Assembly (NCBI RefSeq): GCF_040869045.1
Contig: NC_090323.1
Location: 152,726,426 to 152,790,425, forward strand
Direction: 5' to 3'
DNA: 64,000 nucleotides
From: Eurosta solidaginis
Lineage: Eukaryota > Arthropoda > Insecta > Diptera > Tephritidae
The notes below the pieces were generated by a model, which saw only the letters and a program-made list of their open reading frames with translations, had not been told where the DNA came from and searched no databases. The translations under genes and the position numbers were made by a program. Each line of letters starts with the position of its first letter. The stretch's first letter is position 1. Positions 31,816 to 42,358 of this stretch are shown piece after piece.

Positions 31816-32480
31816 ATTCGTATTAGGGCTTACGATTTCTCGAACATGCTCGAGAAGAGATTTCTCGCGAGTCTCGCTTTTTCGCGAGATTATCGAATCT
31901 CGAATTACTCGTAAGGCTCGAGATACTCTCGAATCTCGAATTACTCGTAAAGCTCGCGAGCTTCTCGATATTCAACTTAATCAATTCTTTGGCTGTTTTA
32001 TATAGACCTTACGATTTCTTCTGGAGCACATGCCAAAATGTCCGAAAACCACAAGTAAAAAACTCCGAAATGTATAGAATATTGCCAATGCAGCGACTGA
32101 ATTAAAAGTCGAGAAGATCGCGAGTATTACGAGTAATTCGAGATTAGAGAATCTTGCGAGCCCTACGAGTAATTCGAGCCGTGTTCTTGATGTCTCGTTG
32201 AAAAATAAAATATTGCGAACAAAATTATATGTATAATAAATAGATATGTTTTGAGTTAAATGTCATTGAAGCAATATAATGAACAAAAAAGTCACAAGTA
32301 AAAAAAAAACCAAGTGTGTAAATAATGTCCATACAGCAATTAAGTATCAATGTCGAAAAGCTCGGGAGATTTGCGGGTACTTCAAGACACGAGAATCTCG
32401 CGAGAAGTCGAGTTCTCGATTTCTCGGGTCTCGAAAATCTCGCTTGTGTTCGAGAAGAAATCGTAAGCTCTAATTCGTAT
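31816..32480. mobile_element. hAT-type MITE with perfect 8-bp target duplication
   Basis: The element spans 31824-32472 (649 bp) between two copies of ATTCGTAT (31816-31823 and 32473-32480). Its ends are TAGGGCTTACGATTTCTCGA and, inverted, TAGAGCTTACGATTTCTTCT. An 8-bp duplication and a TAGGG terminus fit the hAT superfamily. There is no transposase frame. The interior is packed with CTCG/CGAG, CTCGCGAG and ATTACTCGTA segments in both orientations. It also holds two copies of a roughly 110-bp block (about 32035-32150 and 32280-32395, both with CACAAGTAAAAAA and ATGTCGAAAAG- or AAGTCGAGAAG-like parts). The frames at 32225-32654 are incidental. Confidence 0.85.
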
Positions 32481-33049
32481 ATGACCAAAGCAAATATCGT
32501 CAAGTACCCTTCTAGAAATTTATACAACTGCCGTCGAAAAGGTGCGTGTCCTAAGTTTTTCATAAAAATATCTGTGAGAGTAGTGCGTAAGATAATAATA
32601 CCCGTAGTCCCCATGGTCTTGATTTTAAAATACAAACGGAATATACTTTTCTGAAAACCAAGTTAAAATCTTCTCCAGAGCTCTATACATTGTACTTCTA
32701 AGTGCCTAGCGAATGGGATTTAAAGTGCTCTGAAACAAGAATCCAACAAAAAATTTTCCATATGTATTTTTATGAAAATTTCAAAAAACGTACTTTATGT
32801 AAACGTTTATGGAATTGTAGAAGAACAACTGAACGTTGAAGAGCGGAAAGGGCTCAGTTGTTACAATGTTGCACATTCCTAGCTTTTTTTAGTGCCCTAA
32901 TGGGACATGCTTAGCTATAGTCGAATATTAAGCGGATTGCAAATTTTATATTTTAAATCGAGAAAACTTTGATTAATATGTAGAATTATAAAATTTTTCT
33001 CAGCTCTTTAAACAGCCATTTCTTAAACCGTACATTCTACACTGGGGAA
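32481..33049. other. Unassigned intergenic sequence
   Basis: No gene or element was recognised between the MITE and the retroelement relic that follows. Confidence 0.35.
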
Positions 33050-33538
33050 GGTTGAAATCATACGTTGTGTCGCGAGAGGCAGTGGTGGTGTTCTTTCTTG
33101 GAACCTATCGGTAAACTCATTCTTAAAATATACAAGGTGTGGAAGCGAAAGATTGTGACATTTGCTGATGCCCTAGTTATTGCGTACAGATGCAAGTTTC
33201 TTTAAACTTTATGCGACCTGATGCAAGCACCAATGCGAGAGGTTTTCTTATGGGTCTCTCGATGCGGGCTCAACTTCGATTCCGATAAAACTAAGCTTGT
33301 CCTACATACCACATGATACAATTACAACCTTTTAACCAGCAAGAACTATATGGTGTGCGCCTAAACCTGGCAAATACGGCCAAATTCGTAGGCGTAGTAC
33401 TGGATAAAAAGATGAACCTGAATGAACCTGAATATGGGATTCACCACCAATACATGCAAATGGATGTATACCGCGATTATCTGACCAATAGCCCTGATTG
33501 AGATAGTCGTATGGCGGTCAGCCTTGAGCAAGGCTTTT
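33050..33538 (+). pseudogene. Older non-LTR RT relic, left half, interrupted by the LOA-like element
   Basis: With frame changes the plus strand reads KIVTFADALVIAYRC (a YADD-like block), then REVFLWVSRCGLNFDSDKTK, GVRLNLANTAKFVGVVLDKK and WMYTAII*PIALIEIVVWRS (asterisk marks a stop). These are consecutive RT and thumb blocks of an RNase H-bearing non-LTR element. The sequence stops at the GGTAGGTAGGTAGG tail of the minus-strand LOA-like element. An RNase H relic in the same orientation resumes at 37180. Confidence 0.7.
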
Positions 33539-33647
33539 TGGGTAGGTAGGTAGGTTGAACTGGCCGGTCCATGAGGACCTCACATAGACTGATTGAGTCC
33601 GTAGTGTTACCAGAAGTTTGTTTTAACGACCAAACTGAAAAACCCTA

Positions 33648-34346
33648 TCAAAAACCAGGACCTATGTTATAAAATAACTCCGTCCTCTTGGCAAATACTA
33701 GAAGCTTCCTAGGACTTAAGCCACTTGCTGCTTCTAGATCTGACAGCTGTATCACTCCTAATATCTGGAGTCTTAGCCTGGCAAGTGCAGGGCACGAGCA
33801 CAGAACGTGCTCGATCGTTTCCTCCTCCAACCCGCACTTCCTACACCTGCTATCACTGACCAAGCCTAATTTAAAGGCATGTGACGCCAGAAGGCAGTGT
33901 CCAGTCAGAATACCCGTCATGAGTCTACAGTCCTCTCTTTTTAATGATAGAAGCAACTGTGTTAGTCTAAGGTTGTAAGACCTACACATAATCTTCGACA
34001 CTTTACAGCCCCGCGTTTGAACCCACGCCTTTTCTGCTTGGTCGATCATGTGCACCTCTCGCCTTCGCTTAATCTCGCCCAATCTAATTGGGACGTCTAC
34101 GGAGCAAGCTTCAAGGGATGCGCCCTTTTTAGCTAATTCGTCCGCTTTTTCATTCCGATCTATTCCCATATGCCCTGGGACCCAATATAGATGTATGCTT
34201 CTCCCTGTCCCGATTCTCTCCTGAGACTGCTTACACTCTAACACGCATTTAGATGCTGTGCTATGCGAGATTATTGCCTTAATTGCTGCTTGACTGTCAA
34301 TATAAAAGTTAACACGGTTGCAGCTTAAGCTATTCTCTTCCAGGGT
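33648..34346 (-). pseudogene. RNase H remainder and C-terminal CCHC domain
   Basis: The frame continues after the in-frame stop: FYIDSQAAIKAI, then LYWVPGHMGIDRNEKADELA (the last RNase H motifs, with the final Asp) and a helical region. A zinc-binding CRKCGLEEETIEHVLCSCPA motif near the C terminus is the tail usual in I/LOA elements. It ends at 33648. The roughly 90 bp to the TACC-repeat tail is the 3' untranslated region. Confidence 0.88.
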
Positions 34347-36158
34347 TTATACTGCTTTGGTTACGGTTAATATTTCCGCTTGGAAAACGCTACAGTAATC
34401 CGGCAGCCTGTAGGATCTGCTTAATTCCGGATCAGCGCAGTATACCGCAGACCCTACTACTTCCACTATTTTGGAACCATCGGTGTACACATGTATCGCC
34501 TCGTCCGCCATTTGCGCACCCTTGCGCCAACCGTCCACCTCTATTGTGGCCTTAAGATCTCCCTCAAAGTGCAGGTAGGGAATCATGTAGTCTGTTCGTC
34601 TTGTGACTGAGGACGCTATACTACTATGGCCATATGGTCGGCGCTCAAGCTGCCCCGAAGCATCGAGCCTGGTTGCGGTCGTTAACGCTTTGTTCTTTGC
34701 TACCAGGTCTATAGGTGGAAAGTGCAGAATGGCATACAGTGCAGCCGTCGGGGTTGTTTTCAGGGCTCCCGTAATGCAAAGCATCGATAGTCTGCATACC
34801 CTCTCTAATTTTTTGAGGTATGTTGTTTTTTGTGTGGCTTTCCACCAAACAAGAACTCCATAGTATAGAATAGGGATTACAATCGCTGTAAAAACCCAAT
34901 GAGAAAGAGAGGGTGATATGCCCCACGTACACCCCAGCATTCTTTTACATGCATAGAGTGCCGTTGAGGCCTTCTTGACCCTCTCCTTCACGTTGAGCTT
35001 CCATGACAGCTTACTGTCTAGGATGATTCCTAGATATTTTGTGCAAGGTTTCTCCTGTAAGGCCACCGCTCCTAACTTAGGCCTGGTCCAATTTGGGACC
35101 TTGTACCTCTTTGTAAACAAGACCATATCCGTCTTCTCCGCATTGACTTTCAGCCCGACATTAGATGCCCAGGTATGAATATCCCGAAGCGCCCGATCCA
35201 TCAAAGAACTAATCGTTGGAAGGCATTTTCCACTTATGACAATTGCAACGTCATCTGCGTAAGCCGTAAGTTTTACGGGTCCCTCGTCGAATTGCCTGAG
35301 CAGTTGGTTGATGACCAGTGTCCACAGCAGAGGTGATAGCACCCCTCCCTGCGGCGTGCCCCTGTCCACTGATTTCGTGGCCTCGTACAATCCCCATTGT
35401 GATGTAATCTTTCTGCAATTTAACATGCAGCCGATCCATCTGATTAAGGCAGGATGTACTTTAATGTAATTAAGACCATCCATAATCGCACATTTTGCAA
35501 CATTATTGAAAGCCCCGGCAATGTCCAAGAAGACTCCTAGAGCATACTCCATATATTCCAGGGATTTCTCTATGCTTATTACCACCCTATGAAATGCGGT
35601 GTCTACCGACTTGCCTTTGGTGTACGCATGCTGTGTTGTGGAGAGCAGCTTTTCATCCACGTTGGACTTTATGTACACATCTATCAGCCTCTCAAAGGTT
35701 TTGAGCAGAAATGATGTTAAGCTAATGGGTCTATAGTCTTTGGGATACACGTGACCGATCTTCCCCGCCTTTGGTAGAAAAGCTACACAAGCAGTTCTCC
35801 AAGAGTGCGGTACATGATTCAGTCTTATGCACCCATCGAATATTATTTTAAGCCATTCGACGACTGCCCTACTTGAGACTTGTAGCATGGCTGGGAATAT
35901 ACCATCTGGGCCCGGCGATTTAAACTTAGAAAACGTCTTCACTGCCCACTCGATCTTGGTATCGGTCACCAAGCCCGGCACCACTAGCTCCGTGATCGAA
36001 GTGTGAGTGATGCCTGCTGGTTCTTCTAAACCGTCTCCCGATGGGAAATGTGTATCGAGAAGCACCTCAAGGGATTCCTCACTATCACGTGACCATTCCC
36101 CGTTCTCTTTCTTTATTAGTCCCTGGACTATGTTTCCCTTTGCTAGGACTTTTTTCAA
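34347..36158 (-). pseudogene. Reverse transcriptase and start of RNase H
   Basis: 603 uninterrupted codons. RT motifs appear in order: FKSPGPDGIFPAML; LPKAGKIGHVYPKDYRPISL; HAYTKGKSVDTAFH; GVFLDIAGAFNNV; GTPQGGVLSPLLW; the catalytic AYADDVAIVIS; AEKTDMVLFTKR; TKYLGIILDSKLSW. The thumb (TALYACKRMLGCTWG) and the beginning of RNase H (IHVYTDGSK, FQAEI) follow. A TAA at 34347-34349 stops the frame inside RNase H, and the same frame resumes downstream. Apart from this stop and the upstream shift the protein is well kept, so the copy is fairly young. The shadow frames on the plus strand are not genes. Confidence 0.9.
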
Positions 36159-36168
36159 CCGTGCTGTT

Positions 36169-37035
36169 TCATTCTATGTCCGTACAGAAACTTTTCCATG
36201 AGTTTCTCTTCGCCCTGGTAATTTCACGCTTGTAGATCCTCAGTAGATCCCTGTACTCGTCCCGACACGCTTCGTTTTCCGCGGTCTTTGCGAGTTTAAA
36301 CATTTCTTTTACCTGTCTTCTTAGAAGACTCAGCTCATTGCTCCACCATGGCGGCTTTGCTTTTCCTCTGAATCTTCTTAGAGGGCAAGCTTTGTTATAC
36401 GCAGTCATAAGCGTCCTTGTTAGGAATTCATTCGACTCCTCCAGTTCTTCTACATTAGCAACCTCTTTGGGTTGTCCCAGTTTTGTTTCTACATGTCTCT
36501 GGAATTTAGTCCAATTCGTTGCCCTAGGGTTTCTAAAGGTTCCTCCCTTCTCTACCCTCTTTAGTGGGATGCTGAAGCTTATATACGCATGGTCGGAGAA
36601 GGATGGTCTATCGAGAACCATGCAATCATACCTTGCTGTATCACGCTCGGAGCTCAATGTAATATCCAGAGCATTGCTGGATGTTGGACCAATGTATGTA
36701 GGAACATTTCCCCTGTTGGCTATCTGCAAATTGGTTTGCAGAATGTAACAAAATAGAGATTCGCCTCTCTCGTTCGTATCTGCTCCTCCCCACGCATTGT
36801 GGTGCGCATTTGCATCTGCGCCTATGATCAACCGCCCTTTGCGCCCTTCCTCCTGTACTAGCCTTTTGCACTCCATCGGTGGAACCTCCGCAGCATGGGC
36901 CATGTAGCAGGACGCCAGGATAAATGCCTGCTTATTCTTTTGCTCAACGGCCACCGCTACGAGATCCTCGGTGGTGTAATTAGGCAGCATATATGAATTT
37001 TTGGGTAAATTCCACAGATTTTGTATGATCAGCAT
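36169..37035 (-). pseudogene. Apurinic-like endonuclease domain (5'-truncated)
   Basis: The 288-codon frame carries the later endonuclease motifs: GADANAHHNAWGG, SNALDITLS and SFSDHAYISFSI (the SDH catalytic motif). A basic linker to the RT follows (FRGKAKPPWWSNEL, LLRIYKREITRAKRNSW). The N-terminal third of the domain is missing. The frame ends at a TGA near 36169, where the RT frame begins out of phase. The junction looks like the loss of about 2 bp, a single recent frameshift. Confidence 0.85.
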
Positions 37036-37179
37036 ATACCTAGCGAACCTCTTTAGATTATTGTTAACATCGCACCATTGGATGTAGCAGTTGTTCGAAC
37101 AGCGGCTCCGTCAGCCCTGCATTTGAGAGTTGTACAATTAGAACTCTAAAACCATAGCATACTAAACAAATACAGTTTT

Positions 37180-37680
37180 CTTTCTCCTACCACAGATAGC
37201 TGTGTAACCACAAGAGTTGCGGAAAGCAACATACCAAGAGATGGGTAGGCGGATTGGGCGGAATCGTATAGGTATCTTGCTGTTGACGGCAGCATTTCCA
37301 TAAACACTGGCGGTCTAGGCTGAACGGAATAGTTAGAGATGGAGTATATTCAAAGAACATAGACCTCCAATCCTCCTTCAGGCTATGTGATTGCTGTAGT
37401 GTCTTCCAGGTAGATGTACCAGACTGCAAGGAAACTACAGTTGGGATAGGGACACAATATCGGCGATGAATTTTCACAGGCAGCCAGGCTGCTATCAAAT
37501 CCCCTCACTCTTAAAAGTTCAATTGTCTTGTCTGACGTAGGTATGCTCTTTGCAACTTGGAAGGAAATGCTTAAAGAGCATATCCACCGCCAAGCCTACG
37601 AGAGGTAGCTACTAAAACTGGGCTTTCGAGTATCTAAGGAAATCGGGCCACGTTTACACGCTTAGTAGGGGTACAATTTC
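37180..37680 (+). pseudogene. Older non-LTR RNase H relic, right half
   Basis: The plus strand reads DGVYSKNIDLQSS, then FRLCDCCSVFQVDV (compare CSVFQAEI), FTGSQAAIKS (compare FTDSQAAIKS; the catalytic Asp has become Gly) and HIHRQAYER. Orientation and domain order match the RT relic at 33050-33538, so the two flank the LOA-like insertion as parts of one older element. About 150 residues that should lie between them are not visible. Confidence 0.6.
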
Positions 37681-39439
37681 CGAACTTGTAGGAGTACCAA
37701 ATGGATACTAAATTTTGTGAAGGCATGCGGAAAAGTTAGAAGCAGGATTTATAAATAAAATGGAGGGGAAGAAACGGTTATTTACTTCATCTACAAATCC
37801 TTTGCAGAAGAAAGCGCTCCTTACGGGCTATCTAGCCTATTTTGTTCTCGGGTAGCCACTTCAACGTAACCTGCCGCTGATACGAATTCAAAAGATTTCA
37901 ATAAAGCCAAAAAGGTTCAAGATTTTCTTATATGAGTTTCAAGAATCCAAAAAATTACAATAAAGCTAAGCAACAATCAGAAAGGTATCAGGAAAGAGTT
38001 GCAGTATGATTTCAAATAGACTCCAACTTTATTGACATTCGTCGACATTGTAGTCACTTCGGACTCTTTTTTAAGATTCCTTTTTGTGTCCGCATTTGAA
38101 CATTTTCTGCTAATTTAGATATCCGAAGAGAGCTCGTTTAGAGTACTATACTGGCTCTTAACTATGTTTTCGCGGGAGTCAGCGCTATGATATATCATCA
38201 TATTTTGTCGAGATAAGTAAATAGTTTGACAAGCGGATGACCGGGTAAATAGACTATACATTGGCTATATATACAGGGATTTTTTGTCGTAAAAAGGTGC
38301 TCTCTTTGAAAGAGGTATGAAACGAAAAACCAAGTGCATGTTTTGGTACGGAATTTTCAAAACGCAATTTTAACTAAAAGATTTTGAAGGTCCGTGCTTT
38401 CGTACGCCTAGTTGCTTGAAAGAGCAATGCACCTAAGGAATTTTCCATTAACAAAATTAAAGAGTTTGCTTTTATTACACCACCACATCCATTCACACTC
38501 ATTCAGATAATTGCTTCACTCTAAATTGACTTAAACTTGGCAATTGTCATTTGATGTTAAGCATTGTTGACAAGCTGTTCTTACTTTAGAATAGGGCCCA
38601 AGTACAAGTAAATATTTAAAAGTGCATAAAAAGAGGAAAAAATAAATAAAATTTCAAAAAATAAAAATAAACATGGCAAGATGTCCATTCCAATCAGAAG
38701 TGGAAATTCAAGTGCACAATGGTGGTGGCAGGTAAAGTCAGAACACAAGTTGCTGCCAAAAAAAAAGCTAACACGTTGAAATTGCTGCTGTCATCCATGT
38801 GAGCTGCAGGTAGCAGTCATCACTTCTGCAACTGCCACTACATTAGACACACCAACAACAATACGCCTGCACCATAAGTGACAAAAGAGAGCTCTTCTAG
38901 CTGACCACAGTAGCATTAACAATTGCCTTAACACTTATGTGTTGACAAGTCTAAGTAAGCAACAACAGCAAACAATAAAATGTCACCTTGGCTAAATGTC
39001 AACAAGGCATAAACACATGTCAAACATATTAAGAGGAGCGAACAAAATTATTTGTTTGGTGAAAATGGAAACAGGAAAAAATAGAATTCTGAATAGGGCA
39101 GTAGCAAACAAATTAAAATACATTTGCAAATTTGTAGTATGAAAAAGGCGCCAGTATCAAGTACTCGTGAACTTCGATGTGTAAACATACAGGGGTACGT
39201 ATTGAAAATCAATGTTTTTATCAAAGTTCGCACAGATCGTGAAGGTAAACCACAACAGAGTAAACTTAGCCAGAACCAAAATATTTCGGGCTAGTTGCGA
39301 AGAGCCTCGATGGCTTCTGATAGTCAGCAACCAATTCCGGCAATTTATTGTTTTATTACCAGCATATTTTTGATAGCGGAATTTCCCTCAAGTTAGCGGC
39401 TTGTTATTGCAGAGTCAGTCTTCATATCGGTTTGTTATC
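37681..39439. other. Unassigned intergenic sequence
   Basis: No gene or repeat was recognised. 38600-39050 has the CAACA/GCAAC-rich look of ordinary fly intronic or intergenic DNA. Confidence 0.4.
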
Positions 39440-39994
39440 GACGTGTTACAGATTTCTCATCGATTTTATTATGTTTTCTCGGCATCTTTTTTATGACAAG
39501 TCGATGAGTCGTCGATAACAAATCGATAATATGCCGGTGACAAATTTGTAACACTTCGATAACTTTTCGATAGCAAGTCGATAGCTTTTCAAGAACAAAT
39601 TGATAATTTTTCTATAACATATGGATACATTTTTGATAAATTATCGATAGCTTTTCGATAAATAATCGATAATTTTTTACGAAGTAATCGCTAACTTTTC
39701 CAAAGCAATTGTAAAAATTTAAAAAAAAAAATCGATAACTTTTAGATAAAAAATCGGTAATTCTTAGAAATTGTTCAACCCATCGATAATATATGTTTGC
39801 ACTAACAAATGTATAACACTTGGATAACAAATCGGTAGCTCGTCTATAAATGCTCGATATCATCAGTCGGTAACCCCCGAACAACCATTCCATAACTTTT
39901 CGATAGCATATGTATAGCTTTTTGATAAAACATTGCTAATAATTCAATAACAAGCGGATAACTCATAGATAAAAGTCGATACCTCATTGATAGC
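39440..39994. repeat. CGATA-rich degenerate tandem repeat (left part)
   Basis: Roughly 10-15-bp units of the type TCGATAACTTTT and TCGATAGC repeat irregularly. I count about 13 plus-strand CGATA pentamers between 39510 and 39985. One is a perfect TATCGATA (39642-39649), the binding core of the Drosophila DREF factor; CGATA clusters are also bound by BEAF-32. A weaker continuation follows the copia element at 44548-44640. Confidence 0.6.
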
Positions 39995-40135
39995 TGTTGA
40001 ACATTGAAACTCTGTACTTTGAATCTTTGAATATCGTGAACCCTGTCATTCATAATATGTAAAATGAAACTATTTTCTTACTTCTTAATAAACCACTGAA
40101 TTGAACGGTATTATAAATTTGCGCAGTTTTCATTA
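39995..40135 (+). repeat. Copia 5' LTR
   Basis: 141 bp, TGTTGAACATTG...TTTTCATTA. Compared with the 3' LTR it has one substitution (AATAT versus AACAT) and lacks 9 bp (TTTTAAATG) after CCCTG. An AATAAA lies at about 40088. The LTR ends in TTA rather than CA, as the target duplication shows. Confidence 0.92.
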
Positions 40136-40149
40136 GGTTATGTGCCCAG
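40136..40149 (+). promoter_or_regulatory. Copia primer-binding site
   Basis: GGTTATGTGCCCAG directly follows the LTR. It resembles the site of Drosophila copia, which pairs with an internal part of initiator tRNA-Met, except for one base. Confidence 0.65.
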
Positions 40150-40180
40150 AAGTTTCCATATAAAATTTGTGTAATATAAA

Positions 40181-40817
40181 ATGGCATCATCATCACTTTG
40201 TGCTATTGAAAAACTGGATGTGTCCAGCTATGAAACATGGATTGTACAGATGAGAAGTGTGCTAATCCATGGTGGTTTGTGGAAAGTGGTAAATGAAGCG
40301 AAACCTACAAATGCAGACGAATTGGCATTATGGACAGTAAATTGGCAACGATTCTACTCAGTGTGAAGTCAAATCAACTTATTTATATCAAAAACTGCAA
40401 GTCATCAGCAGAAGCATGACAGAAATTAAAGGAGGTGCATAAGCCTCAGGGTCCAGTACAAAAAGTTTCATTGTACAAGCAGCTGTTAAGCAAGCAAATG
40501 GGCGAGGAGGAGAATGTACAAATATTTCTGAATTCTTTTACCGAAGTGGCTGATAAGTTGGCGGAGACTGGTATTTCAATACAAGATGAATTGTTAAGTA
40601 TAATTCTGTTATCAAGCTTACCTAAATCGTACGAGAATTTTGTAATAGCGATGGAGACGCGCGATGATCTACCAAATTTTAATGCATTAAAGTTAAAGTT
40701 TTTAGAAGAGGGAGAACGGCGTAAAAGGCAGGTCATAGCATCGGAAATTGGTGGACAGCAAGCATTCGTAGCTCGTGAAAATGTCAATAAGAGAACGCAG
40801 CAGAAGTTTAAAGCCGT
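40181..40817 (+). pseudogene. Copia Gag, broken 5' part
   Basis: ATG at 40181 opens MASSSLCAIEKLDVSSYETW, typical of copia Gag, and runs to residue 61. A frameshift near 40345 moves the sequence into another frame (ATILLSVKSNQLIYIKNCKS). A TGA near 40417 replaces the Trp of AEAW. The frame then continues HKPQGPVQKVSLYKQLLSKQ and LPKSYENFVIAMETRDDLP before the MITE interrupts it near 40818. The missing zinc knuckle lies beyond the MITE. Confidence 0.88.
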
Positions 40818-41388
40818 GGTTACTCACGAACGTACGTAGAAAAAACGTGTCAGCTGACACGACCTATCTTATGAGTGTGCAATGTAAACGAAAACTCACC
40901 GACGTGCAACGCCCGTACGTACGTAGCCCGGAACGTAGAAATCAAAACAATTTTGATTTTTTCCGTAAGAACGTGTCAGCTGATCGCTCTCTCACTAGAC
41001 AGAGTTGCCTAGTAAACTTTTGTGCGCTAATTTTTGACCGTTTGCAATTTTATGCAAAAAAGCCTAATTAAAGTTTGAAAAATTGTGGAAATAATTCGAA
41101 ATAATTATGTAAAAGTGCTGATTATAAATATTTAATCTATTTACACTTATTTAATATGTATTCCGGGCTTTTACAATATCAAAAATTAAATTGGAAAAAG
41201 TTGATGTTTCCATAAGCATACATGCAAAATGGTCAATGGCAACAGTGCTTATCTGTAAACAATACACACACAAATATGTTATGTACATGTACACAGACGC
41301 ACACATTGATTCCTACGGGCTTGAGAGTTCGGTCAAACGTGCTTGTACGACAAACGTCCTTACGTACGGCACACGTCGGTGGGTAACT
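40818..41388. mobile_element. MITE-like insertion in copia gag
   Basis: About 571 bp separate the Gag body from its zinc knuckle. Imperfect terminal inverted repeats are visible: GGTTACTCACGAACG at the left and, inverted from the right end, AGTTACCCACCGACG (12 of 15 bases), each followed inward by CGTACGTA. The motif AACGTGTCAGCTGA occurs twice inside (about 40846 and 40973). No clean target duplication could be fixed; GCCG on both sides is a weak candidate. No transposase is present, and the superfamily is unknown. Confidence 0.6.
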
Positions 41389-42358
41389 GCCGCAAAATGG
41401 TAAATGTTTTGTATGCGGTAAGAAAGGGCATTATGCAAGTAAGTGCAACAACAAAGAAAAGAAAAATGTTAGAGAAGCTGCTATGAATGTTATTGCAATG
41501 ACAAAATCGCCCAGAACATGCGACGAAACATGTTGGTATATAGACAGCGGGGCAACATCTCACATGTGTAACAATAAGGCAATGTTCGTGAACTATGAAG
41601 AGGTAAGAGAGAATATTTGGCTAGCATCAAACACATCAATAGTAGCATTTGGAAAAGGTGATGTATTGTTGAAAACAAAACAACGAAATGTTCGGTTGCA
41701 CAATGTATTGTACTCGCCGAATTTGAAGGCGAATTTCATTTCTATAAGCAAAGCAGTAGAAAGTAAAATACATTCGTTACCATTCCCTAAGCAATCTGAG
41801 AGAAAATCAGAAATGTTATTAGAACTAATACATTCAAATGTATGTAGCCCGATAAATATACAATCAGTAGGGGGTTCGCGTTATTTTTTGACACTAATTG
41901 ATGATAAGTCAAAGTTTATTAGTATTTATTTTCTAAAAACGAAAAACGAAGTTTTAGATAAATTTAAAATATACAAGGCGTATGTAGGACGCGAAACAAA
42001 CTGCAAAATAAAAGCATTAAGAAGCGACAATGGCAAAGAATATGTTAATAGTGAGTTCGATTCGTTTTTGAAAAAACATGGTATACGTCACGAATTAACT
42101 GTGCCTTATACACCACAACAGAATGGTGTAGCAGAAAGCGCGAATCGCACACTTGTGGTAATGGCACGATGTATGCTTTTACATGCTAAGATTCAGAAAA
42201 ATGTATGGGCTGAAGCTATATCAACGGCAGCTTATTTGAGAAATAGGTGTCCAACAAACTATCTTGTTAACAAAACCCCGTATGAAACGTGGTTTAATAA
42301 AACCCCCAATAGTCGCACACTTAAAAACGTTTGGCGCTATAGCAGTAGGGCTAGATAA
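41389..42358 (+). pseudogene. Copia Gag zinc knuckle, protease and deleted integrase
   Basis: The frame resumes with the zinc knuckle CFVCGKKGHYASKC and protease YIDSGATSHMCNN. After NLKANFISISKAVESK it jumps to LPFPKQSERKSEMLLEL. The intervening integrase N-terminal HHCC (GAG-pre-integrase) region present in copia elements is missing, which points to an internal deletion of roughly 70-80 residues. The integrase catalytic core remains: TLIDDKSKF, LRSDNGKEY and PQQNGVAESANRT. A frameshift near 42290 ends the frame; its continuation is in the next feature. Confidence 0.9.

Larger units (their letters stand above)
33539..37170 (-). mobile_element. LOA/I-group non-LTR retrotransposon, nearly full ORF2
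   Basis: On the minus strand, in order, there are an endonuclease C-terminal half, reverse transcriptase, RNase H and a C-terminal CCHC motif, followed by a short 3' untranslated region and a CCTACCTACCTACC tail. RT plus RNase H without LTRs places it in the I/LOA group; the exact clade is not certain. The 5' end is truncated within the endonuclease. The boundary near 37050-37170 is not resolved, and no target duplication could be identified. ORF2 is broken by a frameshift and one stop. Diverged relatives lie at 4365-4790 and 54590-55330. Confidence 0.88.
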
